Position numbers and translations under genes: made by a program
Source: Companilactobacillus suantsaicola
GTDB lineage: Bacteria; Bacillota; Bacilli; Lactobacillales; Lactobacillaceae
Direction: 5' to 3'
Length of the DNA stretch: 64,000 nucleotides
Assembly (NCBI RefSeq): GCF_004745525.1
Contig: NZ_RKLY01000006.1
Coordinates: forward strand, 1-64,000
The notes under the pieces: generated by a model
What the model was told of the DNA's origin: nothing
Database searches by the model: none
The model's input: only the letters and a program-made list of their open reading frames with translations
Shown: positions 17,060-25,999 of the stretch, in pieces
Numbering within the stretch: the stretch's first letter is position 1
Layout of the letters: every line of letters begins with the position of its first letter

Positions 17060-17806
17060 CTAGCGTTGGCTTAAGTTTAAAATTAGTTTTGCAATGGCTG
17101 TGGCATCTGGTGGACACGTTATTGCTTGGGAAACGGGGGTCAATTCGGGTTTACTCGTGACCCAAACTGCTTGCTGAGCACAAGCTAACATGTTCCGGTC
17201 GTTTTCATCATTGCCAAAAGCAATATAGTGTTCGAAACCAATGTCGGCCAAGGCGTGGGCCTTATTAATACCTTGAGCGGTGATATCTAAACTGCCTTCA
17301 CCACTATGCTCAATGACGACTAGATTTAGTGTTATGAGTAATCGTTTGATCTTTGCGCGCAACGCCGGAGCTAGGTTTAGTAAAATAACTTTAACTGGAT
17401 CATTTAAGGAAGCTAATGACTGACGTTGGGCTAATCGTTGGGGGTCAAGTTGACGTAAAATTGGGTTATCATTGGAAACATGACAAGCATAATTCCACGT
17501 GCCGTCCATAACATAATCCAAGTGGTGCCTTTCTATGAGCTGCTTCAACTGTTGAACAGCAATCGGTGGTAATGGTTGGAGCACACTTAACTTTCCAGAA
17601 ACCTGGGTCATAACACCGTTACCACCAATTAAGGGCTGCTGGTCAAGTCCTGGGATAATGGGCAGTAAATCACGAATTGGTCGGGCAGACGCAAAGGCAA
17701 CTTTGTGGTGATCTCGAATTAAGTTGGTTAACACCTGTGTAATGGCTGGGGCGATGGTCCGACCATCAAAGCTTAACGTACCATCAATATCAAAAACAAA
17801 ATTCAT
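17060..17806 (-). CDS. HAD-superfamily (Cof-type) phosphatase, probably acquired
   Basis: A 248-residue Cof-type haloacid-dehalogenase hydrolase that dephosphorylates small phosphorylated metabolites in the cytosol. Motif I FDIDGTLSFDGRTI (nucleophile Asp5, acid Asp7), a motif II-like Ser in FASARPIRD, and motif IV GNDENDRNML near the C-terminus are all present, with a C2-type cap between. The codon use (many CTG, GCC, ACC, TTG and GGC codons, many Gln/His/Pro) is clearly GC-richer than its neighbours, like a higher-GC lactobacillus. It has AAGGAG upstream of the ATG. Gene fragments flank it on both sides, supporting horizontal transfer into a decayed region. Confidence 0.85.
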   Translation of the reverse strand: MNFVFDIDGTLSFDGRTIAPAITQVLTNLIRDHHKVAFASARPIRDLLPIIPGLDQQPLIGGNGVMTQVSGKLSVLQPLPPIAVQQLKQLIERHHLDYVMDGTWNYACHVSNDNPILRQLDPQRLAQRQSLASLNDPVKVILLNLAPALRAKIKRLLITLNLVVIEHSGEGSLDITAQGINKAHALADIGFEHYIAFGNDENDRNMLACAQQAVWVTSKPELTPVSQAITCPPDATAIAKLILNLSQR

Positions 17807-17897
17807 GATAAACTCCTTAGATGAAATTCAGCGAGTGTCCAGTAATCTCACTTTTTCCAGTAATAGATAAGATTGAGTATACATGTAATAGTATTAA

Positions 17898-18062
17898 AAG
17901 ACTATCTTTAATTTTGGTGTTGCAATAGAAACCGATTTAATAACAGAAAAGACACAACAACTTGATTTGGCCATTGTGTCTTCAGAAACTTATTATTTTG
18001 GACAAACACGTGCTCGTTATCCAGCACATTCTGAAATGCTACAGTGTTCAACATCCAGCTAG
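17898..18062 (+). pseudogene. Coding remnant, plus strand
   Basis: An open frame of 54 codons, flanked by TAA and TAG, contains TEKTQQLDLAIVSSETYYFG and QTRARYPAHSEML, whose composition looks like real protein. There is no start codon with a ribosome binding site and the frame is too short for a known enzyme. I do not recognise the family. It is probably an internal or 3' gene fragment brought in with the HAD gene or left from an earlier insertion. Confidence 0.3.
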
Positions 18063-18327
18063 GCCGGAACGCCTCCACAATGGGGCATAGGAGTATAGAA
18101 AACACCCACCAACTCTGCTAAGAAGTCGGCGAACTTCTTCAGTTTTCACTAATATTGCCATTTTTCATACCTGTTTTTCAGGTTACTATCCCTGATTCAC
18201 ATAACCCCCATGTAGTTTCCGCAAAGCCACACCATACTAACTGTAACAGGTTGGCAAAAACTACTTAACGTAATCTTGCGTCTTCTTTAGCGTCCACATC
18301 GGGCAGTACAACTGGTATTTACCCGGA

Positions 18328-18489
18328 TTAAACCGAGTATATAGATAGGCCATTCAATCCCTTGGGATAACCCACCAAGTACTCTTTGCTTTTTCCATTT
18401 ACCTTAGTGACATATGTGATAAAGGGCACCCCATCACCCAAATCATGTGTCCCAAACAGCCAAAAAAAGTAGATCAACAAAATTAAGAT
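18328..18489 (-). pseudogene. 3' remnant of an unidentified gene next to arlS
   Basis: The minus-strand frame reads WLFGTHDLGDGVPFITYVTK, then VNGKSKEYLVGYPKGLNG and stops at SIYSV. It has no start; upstream it runs into the arlS terminator (18465-18499), where the chromosome resumes. It reads like the C-terminus of a secreted or surface protein, but I cannot name it. An alternative short overlapping frame (MAYLYTRFNPGKYQ...) is also open and cannot be excluded. Confidence 0.35.
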
Positions 18490-18499
18490 CTACTTTTTA
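18465..18499 (-). terminator. rho-independent terminator of arlRS
   Basis: AAAAAGTAGATC and GATCTACTTTTT form a 12-bp stem around an 11-base loop; on the minus strand it is followed by T residues. It overlaps the arlS stop codon and marks the boundary with the foreign-looking region. Confidence 0.8.
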
Positions 18500-19582
18500 G
18501 TCATTTTTCTTTGTTTCATTTTCATCGTCTTTTTCATCTTCTTGAACTAGTGGTAGTTCAATCTTAAAGACTGTTCCTGAACCTACAACACTTTCGACTT
18601 CCAAACTGCCATGATATATTTCAATCAAGCGTTTAGCGATAGAAAGCCCTAATCCGTTACCTCCACGTTTTCTAGAGCGTGCTTTGTCAACTCTATAAAA
18701 ACGATTAAAAATCCGTTTAAGGTCGTTTTTTGCGATTCCTAAGCCATAATCTTGCACAACCACTTCTAGCAAAGCTGAATTAGTTGAAGCCGCAAAATTG
18801 ATTTCTTTGCGTTCAGTTGAATATTTAAAGGCATTATCCAACAAAATAACTAAAACTTGCTCCAGGTGATTTCGATAAATTCTAACTTTACTACCCTCAC
18901 GGATATCATCATCAAAATTGATCACAAAATCTGGATGCAACATTTTAAAGTCATTATAAACTTGAGTAAACAAAGACTTCACTTCAGTCGTTTGCTCCAA
19001 ATAAGCACTGTCAATTTGTTCAACTCGCGTTAAATCTAACATTTCCTGGATCAATGACTGCATTCGTTTCAACTCTTGTAAAGATGAGTTGATTGAATCA
19101 TTCAAAACTTCCGGATCATCTTTGCCCCAGCGTTGCAACATACTTAAATGTCCTTCCAACACTGCGACCGGTGTTCTCAATTCGTGAGAAACGTCTTCAA
19201 CAAATTCTTTTTGTTGATTGGTATAGGCCTGCATTCTATCGAGCATCTTATTGATGTTGACTGTCAAATCATACACTTCATCATTACGTTTCCGGAGTTT
19301 GATTCGTGAATCGGAGTCAGGCTTTTTATTCAGGTCATCAATGGTCTTATTGATTTTTTTCAAATCATTCAAAACTGATGTCACCGCAAAAAAGCTTAAC
19401 AAGACACCAAGTATGAAAACTACTACCCCACCAACGACCAATTTCGTAGTAAAAGTATTGATCTCATTCACAGATGCCACGTGTTGAACGGTTCGCATCG
19501 CCAAGACAGCCACAAAAATGTAAGCCATCAAAATAACGATTGAAATTATTGCTGTCCACTTGAATCTAATGGAAATTCTCAT
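18497..19582 (-). CDS. arlS: Sensor histidine kinase, ArlS-like
   Basis: A 361-residue membrane histidine kinase. Two membrane segments (about 10-30 and 47-70) flank a very short extracellular loop, so it probably senses a membrane or envelope signal. A HAMP linker leads to the HisKA dimerisation domain with phosphorylated His133 in HELRTPVAVLEGH, then the HATPase domain with the N box LDNAFKYS, G1 DYGLGI, F-box FNRFYRVD and G2 GLGLSIAK. The gene overlaps its response regulator by 4 bases. The architecture and short sensor loop match ArlS/CsrS of Gram-positive cocci and lactobacilli, but the exact orthology is inferred. Confidence 0.88.
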   Translation of the reverse strand: MRISIRFKWTAIISIVILMAYIFVAVLAMRTVQHVASVNEINTFTTKLVVGGVVVFILGVLLSFFAVTSVLNDLKKINKTIDDLNKKPDSDSRIKLRKRNDEVYDLTVNINKMLDRMQAYTNQQKEFVEDVSHELRTPVAVLEGHLSMLQRWGKDDPEVLNDSINSSLQELKRMQSLIQEMLDLTRVEQIDSAYLEQTTEVKSLFTQVYNDFKMLHPDFVINFDDDIREGSKVRIYRNHLEQVLVILLDNAFKYSTERKEINFAASTNSALLEVVVQDYGLGIAKNDLKRIFNRFYRVDKARSRKRGGNGLGLSIAKRLIEIYHGSLEVESVVGSGTVFKIELPLVQEDEKDDENETKKND

Positions 19583-20265
19583 CGTCTCATCACATATCCT
19601 TTACCACGAACGGTTGAAATATAACTTGGTGCACCAGCACGATCAATTTTATTTCTTAGATACTTAATATAAACGTCGACAACGTTAGTTTCAGTTGATG
19701 AACCAGTACCCCAAACACGTTCTAACAAGTCATCACGACTAAGAACAGTTCCAACATTCTCCATCAAAACGCTCAATAGATCATATTCACGACGTGTTAA
19801 ATCGATCACTTCACCGTTACGCTTTAGAGTTTGAGTAGTCTTGTCAATCACCAAATTCTTATACTTGAGAACTTGATCATTATTTCTCGTTACATCGATA
19901 TCTAAATCAATTCGTCTCAACAAAGCCCGAATTCGAGCCAACAATTCTTCAATAGCAAATGGCTTTACGATATAATCGTCAGCGCCATGATCCAAACCAG
20001 AAACACGATCAATGATTGAATCACGGGCAGTCATCATAATGATTGGTGTGTTCTTTTCTTGGCGAACACGTCGACATACTTCGATACCATTTAATTCTGG
20101 CAACATCAAATCAAGTAAGATTAAATCCCAGTCTTCTGATAGTGCTGCATCTAGTCCAGTGCGACCGTCTCTTTCAACGGTTACTTCGTAATTTTCATGT
20201 TGAAGTTCAAGTTGAACAAATTTTGCCATGTTCTCTTCGTCTTCAATAACAAGTATTTTAGCCAT
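19579..20265 (-). CDS. arlR: OmpR-family response regulator, ArlR-like
   Basis: A 228-residue response regulator. The receiver domain has the acidic pair at residues 8-10, phospho-acceptor Asp52 (LLLDLMLPE), Thr79 (MMTA) and Lys101 (IVKPF). The C-terminal OmpR winged helix spans about 130-228 (LTRREYDLLSVL, DVYIKYLRNKID, STVRGKGYVMRR). Transcribed ahead of, and overlapping, the cognate kinase gene. A TTGCCA/TGGCAA inverted repeat lies about 70 bases upstream and could be a regulatory site. Confidence 0.92.
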   Translation of the reverse strand: MAKILVIEDEENMAKFVQLELQHENYEVTVERDGRTGLDAALSEDWDLILLDLMLPELNGIEVCRRVRQEKNTPIIMMTARDSIIDRVSGLDHGADDYIVKPFAIEELLARIRALLRRIDLDIDVTRNNDQVLKYKNLVIDKTTQTLKRNGEVIDLTRREYDLLSVLMENVGTVLSRDDLLERVWGTGSSTETNVVDVYIKYLRNKIDRAGAPSYISTVRGKGYVMRR

Positions 20266-20411
20266 ACTTTTCTCCCATACATAAATATTAAATTATCTTT
20301 AATTATTGCTTAATCATTAATTTGAATTTGCCATCGGTTTGGCAATGCACTAATGATTTTAACATATAGCAAAAATTAAAAGAAGACAAGCTTTTATTTT
20401 TATTTTTTTAG

Positions 20412-20441
20412 AAAATAAAAAAGAGGCGAATAATTCGCCCC
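20412..20441 (-). terminator. rho-independent terminator of gnd
   Basis: A GGCGAAT/ATTCGCC palindrome is followed on the minus strand by a T-rich run (complement of 20412-20422). It begins 22 bases past the gnd stop codon. Confidence 0.8.
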
Positions 20442-20462
20442 AATTTGAAATAATTATTCCAA

Positions 20463-21884
20463 TTATTGTTCCTTATACCAAGTATAATGGAAGATTCCTG
20501 GCTTGTCATTTCTCTCATAAGTATGAGCACCGAAGTAATCTCTTTGTGCTTGGATCATATTTGCAGGAAGAACTTCTGAACGATATTGATCGTAGTATGA
20601 AACGGCAGCCATAAAGCCAGAAACAGGAATACCTGCTTGGACTGCATAGCTAACAACGTCACGTACATCTGATTGATATTCTTCAATAATCTTCTTGAAG
20701 TAATCGTTCAACAATAAGTTATCTAGTTTTGGATCTTCGTCATAAGCATCAGTAATCTTTTGTAAGAATTGAGCACGAATGATACAACCAGCACGCCAGA
20801 TTTGAGCAATGCTACCGTATTGTAGATCCCAATCATAATGATCAGAAGCAGCTTTCATTTGAGCAAATCCTTGTGCATAACTAATGATCTTACTGAAGTA
20901 CAATGCCTTACGGATTTTTTCAACTAATTCTTCTTTATTAACATCAGGTACATTTGTAGGAGCAGGCAATACTTTACTTGCTTTAACACGTTCGTCTTTG
21001 TAAGCGGAGATGTAACGTGAGTAAACTGATTCAGTGATAAGTGATTGTGGAACACCTAATTCCAAAGCACTTTGTGAACTCCATTTACCAGTACCTTTGT
21101 TACCAGCACGGTCAAGAATCTTGTTAACGATATAATCGTCTGAACCTTCATCGTCTTTTCTAGTTAGGATCTTAGCAGTGATATCGATCAAATAACTTGA
21201 AAGTTCACCTTTGTTCCAATCGTTGAAGACATCAGCAATCTTTTCAACGTCATTGTTGTACAAATGTTTCAACATGTTGTAACTTTCGGAGATCAATTCC
21301 ATATCACCATATTCGATACCGTTGTGAACCATCTTTACATAGTGACCAGCACCGTTTGGTCCGATATATGTAACACATGGAGCACCATCTTCGTCAGCTT
21401 TAGCCGAAATTTGTTCCAAAATAGGAGCAACCAAGTCGTAAGCTTCCTTTTGACCACCAGGCATCAATGAAGGACCGTTCAAGGCACCTAGTTCACCACC
21501 AGATACACCCATTCCGATAAAGTTGATTCCTGACTTATCTAATTGTTCGCTACGTTTAATTGTATCTTCAAAGAAGGTGTTACCACCATCGATCAAAACA
21601 TCACCTTTATCTAGTAAAGGCAATAATTGCTTGATAACGGCATCTGTACCTGCACCAGCTTTAACCATCATCAAAATACGACGAGGTTTTTCTAGTGAAT
21701 TTACAAAGTCCTCAATTGTATAACTTGGAACTAATTTCTTTTCTGGATGTTCCTCAACAACTGCTTTAGTCTTTGAACCTGTACGGTTGTAGATAGCAAC
21801 TTCATATCCACGACTTTCAATGTTTAGGGCAAGATTCTTTCCCATAACAGCCATACCAATAACACCAATTTGTGGTTTTGCCAT
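20463..21884 (-). CDS. gnd: 6-phosphogluconate dehydrogenase (decarboxylating)
   Basis: A 473-residue enzyme oxidising 6-phosphogluconate to ribulose-5-phosphate and CO2 with reduction of NADP. The Rossmann motif [20 protein letters not shown] with NRTGSK for the 2'-phosphate, the substrate block GPSLMPGGQ, the catalytic [20 protein letters not shown] (Lys, His, Asn) and the C-terminal [17 protein letters not shown] segment are all present. Full length (about 470 residues). It has GGAGGT upstream and is monocistronic. Confidence 0.97.
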   Translation of the reverse strand: MAKPQIGVIGMAVMGKNLALNIESRGYEVAIYNRTGSKTKAVVEEHPEKKLVPSYTIEDFVNSLEKPRRILMMVKAGAGTDAVIKQLLPLLDKGDVLIDGGNTFFEDTIKRSEQLDKSGINFIGMGVSGGELGALNGPSLMPGGQKEAYDLVAPILEQISAKADEDGAPCVTYIGPNGAGHYVKMVHNGIEYGDMELISESYNMLKHLYNNDVEKIADVFNDWNKGELSSYLIDITAKILTRKDDEGSDDYIVNKILDRAGNKGTGKWSSQSALELGVPQSLITESVYSRYISAYKDERVKASKVLPAPTNVPDVNKEELVEKIRKALYFSKIISYAQGFAQMKAASDHYDWDLQYGSIAQIWRAGCIIRAQFLQKITDAYDEDPKLDNLLLNDYFKKIIEEYQSDVRDVVSYAVQAGIPVSGFMAAVSYYDQYRSEVLPANMIQAQRDYFGAHTYERNDKPGIFHYTWYKEQ

Positions 21885-21931
21885 TAATAATTACCTCCGA
21901 TTTTTGTTCACATACTAAGTTTAACAAAAAA

Positions 21932-21964
21932 ATAAAAAAGGAGCGCATAAAAGCTCCTTTTTAA
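21932..21964 (-). terminator. rho-independent terminator after the DUF177 gene
   Basis: AAAAAAGGAGC and GCTCCTTTTT form an 11-bp stem around a short loop, with T-runs on both strands. It closes the yqeG-to-DUF177 transcript. Confidence 0.85.
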
Positions 21965-22007
21965 TCAAATTTTTGTATAAAAATATAAAAAAATGTAGGA
22001 AAATTGT

Positions 22008-22559
22008 TTAATCCTGTTTGTCGTCATTAAAAAGATTCTTTAATTTAGCAAATTCTGGATTAACATGTTCTTCTTCTTTTTGCTTGTTGAATTCATCCTC
22101 TGAAATAACACTCCAGTTTTTCCCTGAAGGCATGATGTTTTCAGCCTCTTCTTTTTCAGTCAAAACTTTAGTTGGTATACTCAACAAAATATTATCAATG
22201 ATCGATTCATAAACATTGATAGTTGGATTATCATCGTCAATTGGAATTACAACATTGTAATCTTCCAATTCTTCATCCGAAACATTATCAATATTATATG
22301 CTTCATTGATTCTAATGTTAATTGGTAATTCCACTGGTAACAAGCTACGTGTTGAAGGCACCGTCAAGGTTGTCTCGACTTTAACATCAGAAATAACTAA
22401 CCCATGATCATTGAATAGTTGACCTGCAACTTCGACTGGCGCAATTTTTAAAATTTCGTCCGTACGATTTTGCATCTCCTTAGTTAAATCTAGTGTTTCT
22501 TTAAATTCAAAAGGCTTGTCTTTGTAACGACGAACATCTTGAACATCCCAATTTAGCAT
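22008..22559 (-). CDS. DUF177/YceD family protein
   Basis: A 183-residue acidic protein of the YceD/DUF177 family, linked to 23S rRNA accumulation in bacteria. N-terminal ETLDLTKEM region, central VETTLTVPSTRSLLPVELP beta segment and the C-terminal acidic stretch match family members. The usual downstream partner rpmF (L32) is absent; the gene ends in a terminator instead. It starts right at the tmcAL stop codon, so the two are coupled. The molecular role is unknown. Confidence 0.82.
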   Translation of the reverse strand: MLNWDVQDVRRYKDKPFEFKETLDLTKEMQNRTDEILKIAPVEVAGQLFNDHGLVISDVKVETTLTVPSTRSLLPVELPINIRINEAYNIDNVSDEELEDYNVVIPIDDDNPTINVYESIIDNILLSIPTKVLTEKEEAENIMPSGKNWSVISEDEFNKQKEEEHVNPEFAKLKNLFNDDKQD

Positions 22560-23656
22560 TAACGTACCCCTTTCATATAAGGTATTCTTCCAAAATTCTG
22601 CTCAGAAAAATCAACCAGCTGACGAATCGAATCCGCCCGTAGTTCTAATTCCAAAGCAGTTTTTTCTTTTTTCCCTACTCGCGTGATAAAGGTTTGATCA
22701 TTTTGTTTTAAGAAATTCAAATACTTCTGTCCAACTTGGTCAAAGCCTAAGACCCGCAAATAAGGGTTTTGATAAACATTTTTAATTTCCGACTCCTTAA
22801 CATTTAACAAAGTGTAAATCATTAAACGTCTGAGTCGGGCCATAGTATAACGCTTTGATTTGACCCGTTCAATGAATTCTGTGAAATTCTGACTCGAATC
22901 AAGCTCTTTTTTTAATTTATATTCTAAGCCCTCAACCATCTGATAATCTTGTCGTAATTCAGTTTCAGAATGACTTAGAATCTGAAATTTTAAATAGTTA
23001 AAAAAATCATCCCAAGAAACCGAGCGCTCTTTTTGAAAAGCCGACCAAGTTTCTGATGGAACTAAATCTGAAAAATCTTTTTGTTCAGAAAAAAGTTGAC
23101 GGATCGACGTGGCACTATAGTCATCACGCTTGCGAATAATCGTTTCAATCCCAATATCATAGTGATTCTCAACAATTGAACGAGCGTAATTCAACCCTAA
23201 TAACTGGTTAGGGTCATGTGTCACAACCAGTCCGTTATAACGATAAAAGTCTGTCAAATTGGTCGCTGAACTTTGAGAATAGTCTTGTTGAAATTTTCCA
23301 TCTAATTGCAAAGATTTATTGGCTAAAGCTTGAAAATCAAGGTCCGACTCTGAGCCAAAGACAATTTTATCAACTGATAAAGCATTCAACAACTTGATCG
23401 CGCCACTAGCAAAGTATTGCGCCGGCTGAACTGCATAAGCAAATGGCAATTCAATTACTAAGTCGACACCATTTTCAATCGCAATTTTAGCTCGCTGCCA
23501 CTTATCTAAGACGGCAAAATCACCCCGTTGTACAAAATTACCGGACATAACGGCAATTAAAACATCGGGATGATATTTTTGTTTAATTTTATCAATAAAT
23601 AACTTATGTCCATTGTGAAATGGATTGAATTCAGCGATAAAACCGTAAACTCTCAT
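22559..23656 (-). CDS. tmcAL: tRNA-Met cytidine acetate ligase TmcAL (YlbM)
   Basis: A 365-residue nucleotidyltransferase-fold enzyme that activates acetate with ATP to make N4-acetylcytidine in elongator tRNA-Met. The motif GFIAEFNPFHNGHKLFIDKI at the N-terminus is the HxGH nucleotide-binding site, and the SATSIRQLF-like segment (DDYSATSIRQ) further on is the second. The open frame extends 11 codons upstream but ATG at 23656 has GAGGTAG at the right distance. Downstream of yqeM with a short gap, in the same operon. Confidence 0.9.
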   Translation of the reverse strand: MRVYGFIAEFNPFHNGHKLFIDKIKQKYHPDVLIAVMSGNFVQRGDFAVLDKWQRAKIAIENGVDLVIELPFAYAVQPAQYFASGAIKLLNALSVDKIVFGSESDLDFQALANKSLQLDGKFQQDYSQSSATNLTDFYRYNGLVVTHDPNQLLGLNYARSIVENHYDIGIETIIRKRDDYSATSIRQLFSEQKDFSDLVPSETWSAFQKERSVSWDDFFNYLKFQILSHSETELRQDYQMVEGLEYKLKKELDSSQNFTEFIERVKSKRYTMARLRRLMIYTLLNVKESEIKNVYQNPYLRVLGFDQVGQKYLNFLKQNDQTFITRVGKKEKTALELELRADSIRQLVDFSEQNFGRIPYMKGVR

Positions 23657-23664
23657 AACTACCT

Positions 23665-24393
23665 CTATTTTTCTGCAGCAAAGAACCAACGATTAGAATC
23701 ATCTTGTATTGCTGATTTACCAAAACCGGCACTGACCTGGATGTTTTTGAATCCAACGTCAGATAAAATCAACTTGAAGGTCTCAATCGGATAAGTTCTT
23801 TCCTTATGTAACTCAGTATTGACTGAATAACCTTTTATCTTATCGTTCCAATTGAAGAAAGTCAGTTCATGCTCGATACTGTGAGGATACTCTCCCTCAT
23901 AACTATTCCACATAAACGCTGAATCTTCAGTGCGGTGATTGAACATATAGCCTGGGAAGACTTCATCCATTTGATACAAAGAGTGAGCATCAAATAAATA
24001 CTTTCCTCCCTTATTCAAATGTTGATAAGCTTGATCAAAAGCAATTGCCAACTCATCTTCATCGGTCAAATAACAAATTGAATCGTCAAAACAAGTAATC
24101 ACATCAAATTGTCCGAAGTTATAAAGATCCATCATATTACTAGGTTCAAAGGGAATCTCTTTTTTAGCTTTAGTAGCTTTTTGCCGCGCAATTTTCAACA
24201 TTTCTTCTGACAAATCGGTACCCGTGACATCGTATTTATCAGCCAATAAAATTGTCAAATCACCAGTTCCACAAGCAACATCCAGTAATTTTTGATCAGT
24301 TGGAACTTGTTGTTGAACGTAGTCAGCCCACTTATTGTAGAGCGTATCGTCCATTAACTCACTGTAGACACTAGCAAATGAGTTATAGATCAT
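23665..24393 (-). CDS. yqeM: Class I SAM-dependent methyltransferase YqeM
   Basis: A 242-residue Rossmann-fold methyltransferase. Motif I LLDVACGTGDLTILLA (about residues 37-52) binds SAM, with acidic GTDLSEEML after it and the ITCFDDSICYL segment as motif II/III. It sits in the yqe cluster after rsfS, overlapping it by 4 bases. YqeM is conserved in Bacillota but its substrate is not established. No membrane or extra domain is seen. Confidence 0.88.
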   Translation of the reverse strand: MIYNSFASVYSELMDDTLYNKWADYVQQQVPTDQKLLDVACGTGDLTILLADKYDVTGTDLSEEMLKIARQKATKAKKEIPFEPSNMMDLYNFGQFDVITCFDDSICYLTDEDELAIAFDQAYQHLNKGGKYLFDAHSLYQMDEVFPGYMFNHRTEDSAFMWNSYEGEYPHSIEHELTFFNWNDKIKGYSVNTELHKERTYPIETFKLILSDVGFKNIQVSAGFGKSAIQDDSNRWFFAAEK

Positions 24394-24749
24394 GCTTCAG
24401 TTACCAAATCGGAAATATCAACTTCTGTTGCATTTGACCAAAGTTTTTCCAAGTTGTAGAAGTCACGTTGTTCAGAAGTGAAGACGTGAATAATTACGTC
24501 ATGTAAGTCAATCAAAACCCAGTCAGAGTTACGATTTCCTTCAACGTGTCCAACATCAATCTTATTTTCGCCAGCTTTGTCCAAAACAGATTGAACAATC
24601 GCATCGACTTGACGTTGAGAACTGGCATCCATAATGACGAAGTAATCAGCCATAATACTTACTTCACTGATATTTAAAACTTTAATGTCATTAGCGTGCT
24701 TTTCGTCAGCTGCTTTTACAGCAATTTCCATTATTTTTTTTGAGTCCAA
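24390..24749 (-). CDS. rsfS: Ribosome silencing factor RsfS
   Basis: A 119-residue RsfS/Iojap protein that binds L14 on the 50S subunit and blocks subunit joining when nutrients run low. The core motif SIMADYFVIMDASSQRQVDA and the C-terminal GNRNSDWVLIDLHDVIIHVF are diagnostic. It starts at TTG, with AAGGAGAC 10 bases upstream; the next ATG would lie 18 bases too far from that site. It lies between yqeK and yqeM in the conserved order. Confidence 0.93.
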   Translation of the reverse strand: MDSKKIMEIAVKAADEKHANDIKVLNISEVSIMADYFVIMDASSQRQVDAIVQSVLDKAGENKIDVGHVEGNRNSDWVLIDLHDVIIHVFTSEQRDFYNLEKLWSNATEVDISDLVTEA

Positions 24750-24750
24750 A

Positions 24751-25353
24751 TTATAAGTCTCCTTTTGTAATCCAATAATTATAACTAATAAATGTTTCGG
24801 GATAAATCTCTCTATTTTGATCGATCAAGTGTGCCAATGAATGCTTCAATTCATAAGCCACTGCTGAATCAAGTGATTTTTTAGCATATTCTCTAGCTTC
24901 GGTGATACCAGGGAAATCACGCTTAGGTTCGATAAAATCAGCCACAAAGACACATTTATCAACTTGAGTCATGTTAGTTGAACCAACTGTATGTCTGCGA
25001 ATAGCATTTAAGACATCTTCATCATAAATACCAAGTTCATCTTTGACAATTTCAGCTCCAACAACACCATGCCAAATGGCGTTATTGTATTTCAAGAGTT
25101 GGGGGTCAAGCTGCTTTTCCTTAATTACACTAATAAATTCTTCATCGCTACGTTCTTTAGCATAATCGTGCAAAAGGCCTGCTAAACCAGCTCTTGAAAC
25201 GTCGCCACCAAATTTCTGTGCCAATTGTCGACTAACTTCTTCTACTCGCAAACAATGGGTGAAACGAAAATCACTCAAACTATTTTTCATACGTTTTAAA
25301 ATTTCATCACGATCAATTCCTGGTTTAATTTCACTATAATTAAATTCAGTCAT
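24751..25353 (-). CDS. yqeK: HD-domain hydrolase YqeK
   Basis: A 200-residue HD-domain protein; Firmicute YqeK is a symmetrical diadenosine tetraphosphatase (Ap4A hydrolase). The metal ligands are visible: His in RFTHCLRVEEVS, HD in GLLHDYAKE, His in NAIWHGVVGAE, and a later His-Thr-Val near IRRHTVG. The ATG at 25353 is preferred over the longer frame since it is the standard family start and has GGGGG 8 bases before it. It overlaps the 3' end of nadD by 8 bases. Confidence 0.92.
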   Translation of the reverse strand: MTEFNYSEIKPGIDRDEILKRMKNSLSDFRFTHCLRVEEVSRQLAQKFGGDVSRAGLAGLLHDYAKERSDEEFISVIKEKQLDPQLLKYNNAIWHGVVGAEIVKDELGIYDEDVLNAIRRHTVGSTNMTQVDKCVFVADFIEPKRDFPGITEAREYAKKSLDSAVAYELKHSLAHLIDQNREIYPETFISYNYWITKGDL

Positions 25354-25990
25354 TGTAAAGCCCCCTGTCTTTAATATACCAAGCAACATCATCTGGAACC
25401 AAATACTTGATTGATTTACCCTTTTTGACCCGTTCACGAATCATGCTAGAACTAATTTCAATTTCTGGTGTATTTACCCACAAAATGGGATATTTAGACT
25501 TTTTCTCAAAGCCCTTGCGACATACACCGACAAAATGAACCATCTGCATCAATTCATCAATATGGGACCACTTAGGAAGATTTTCGACCATATCTCCACC
25601 AATAATAAAGTAGTATTCAGTATTAGGATTGTACTCTTTTAACAGTTTAATCGTCTCAAAAGTATAACTAACCCCGCCCCGTTTAATATCAGTCAAATCA
25701 AGGTCGAAGTGCATATTATCCCTAATAGCCAATTTGATCATATTGATTCGGTCATCACTGTTGATTGAGGGAATAGTTTTTTCCACACCACGATGAGGCG
25801 GAATCTTATCTGGCAAAAATAAAACTTTGTCGAGACAGAGTTGTTCATAAACCTGTTCGCCGATCAATAGATGTCCCAAATGGATTGGGTTAAAGGTTCC
25901 ACCCAAAATACCAACATGTTTCTTTGGTAAATTACTGTGAAATTCCAATTTTGCTTTAGTTAATAATTGTTTTTGAGTATCCATTTTCAT
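25346..25990 (-). CDS. nadD: Nicotinate-nucleotide adenylyltransferase
   Basis: A 214-residue NadD that joins ATP and nicotinate mononucleotide to make deamido-NAD. The nucleotidyl-transferase motif GGTFNPIHLGHLLIGEQ and the C-terminal SSSMIRERVKKGKSIKYLVP motif are present. The N-terminus carries about 25 extra residues before the core, as seen in some lactobacilli. The ribosome binding site is weak and the start could also be ATG at 25984 or GTG at 25993. It lies between yhbY and yqeK. Confidence 0.93.
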   Translation of the reverse strand: MKMDTQKQLLTKAKLEFHSNLPKKHVGILGGTFNPIHLGHLLIGEQVYEQLCLDKVLFLPDKIPPHRGVEKTIPSINSDDRINMIKLAIRDNMHFDLDLTDIKRGGVSYTFETIKLLKEYNPNTEYYFIIGGDMVENLPKWSHIDELMQMVHFVGVCRKGFEKKSKYPILWVNTPEIEISSSMIRERVKKGKSIKYLVPDDVAWYIKDRGLYND

Positions 25991-25999
25991 CACTTTTAA

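Larger units (their letters stand above)
17807..18496. other. Gene-free accessory stretch with coding remnants
   Basis: This 690-bp interval has no intact gene. It holds a 54-codon open stretch on the plus strand (17898-18062), a 41-codon or longer 3' remnant on the minus strand (18328-18460), and mixed-composition DNA between them. No complete inverted-repeat ends or transposase could be recognised. The composition and mosaic look suggest repeated insertion and decay. Confidence 0.5.

Noticed and set aside
17908-18105. 65-codon minus-strand frame in the island
   Set aside because: No ribosome binding site; the opposite strand has more protein-like sequence.
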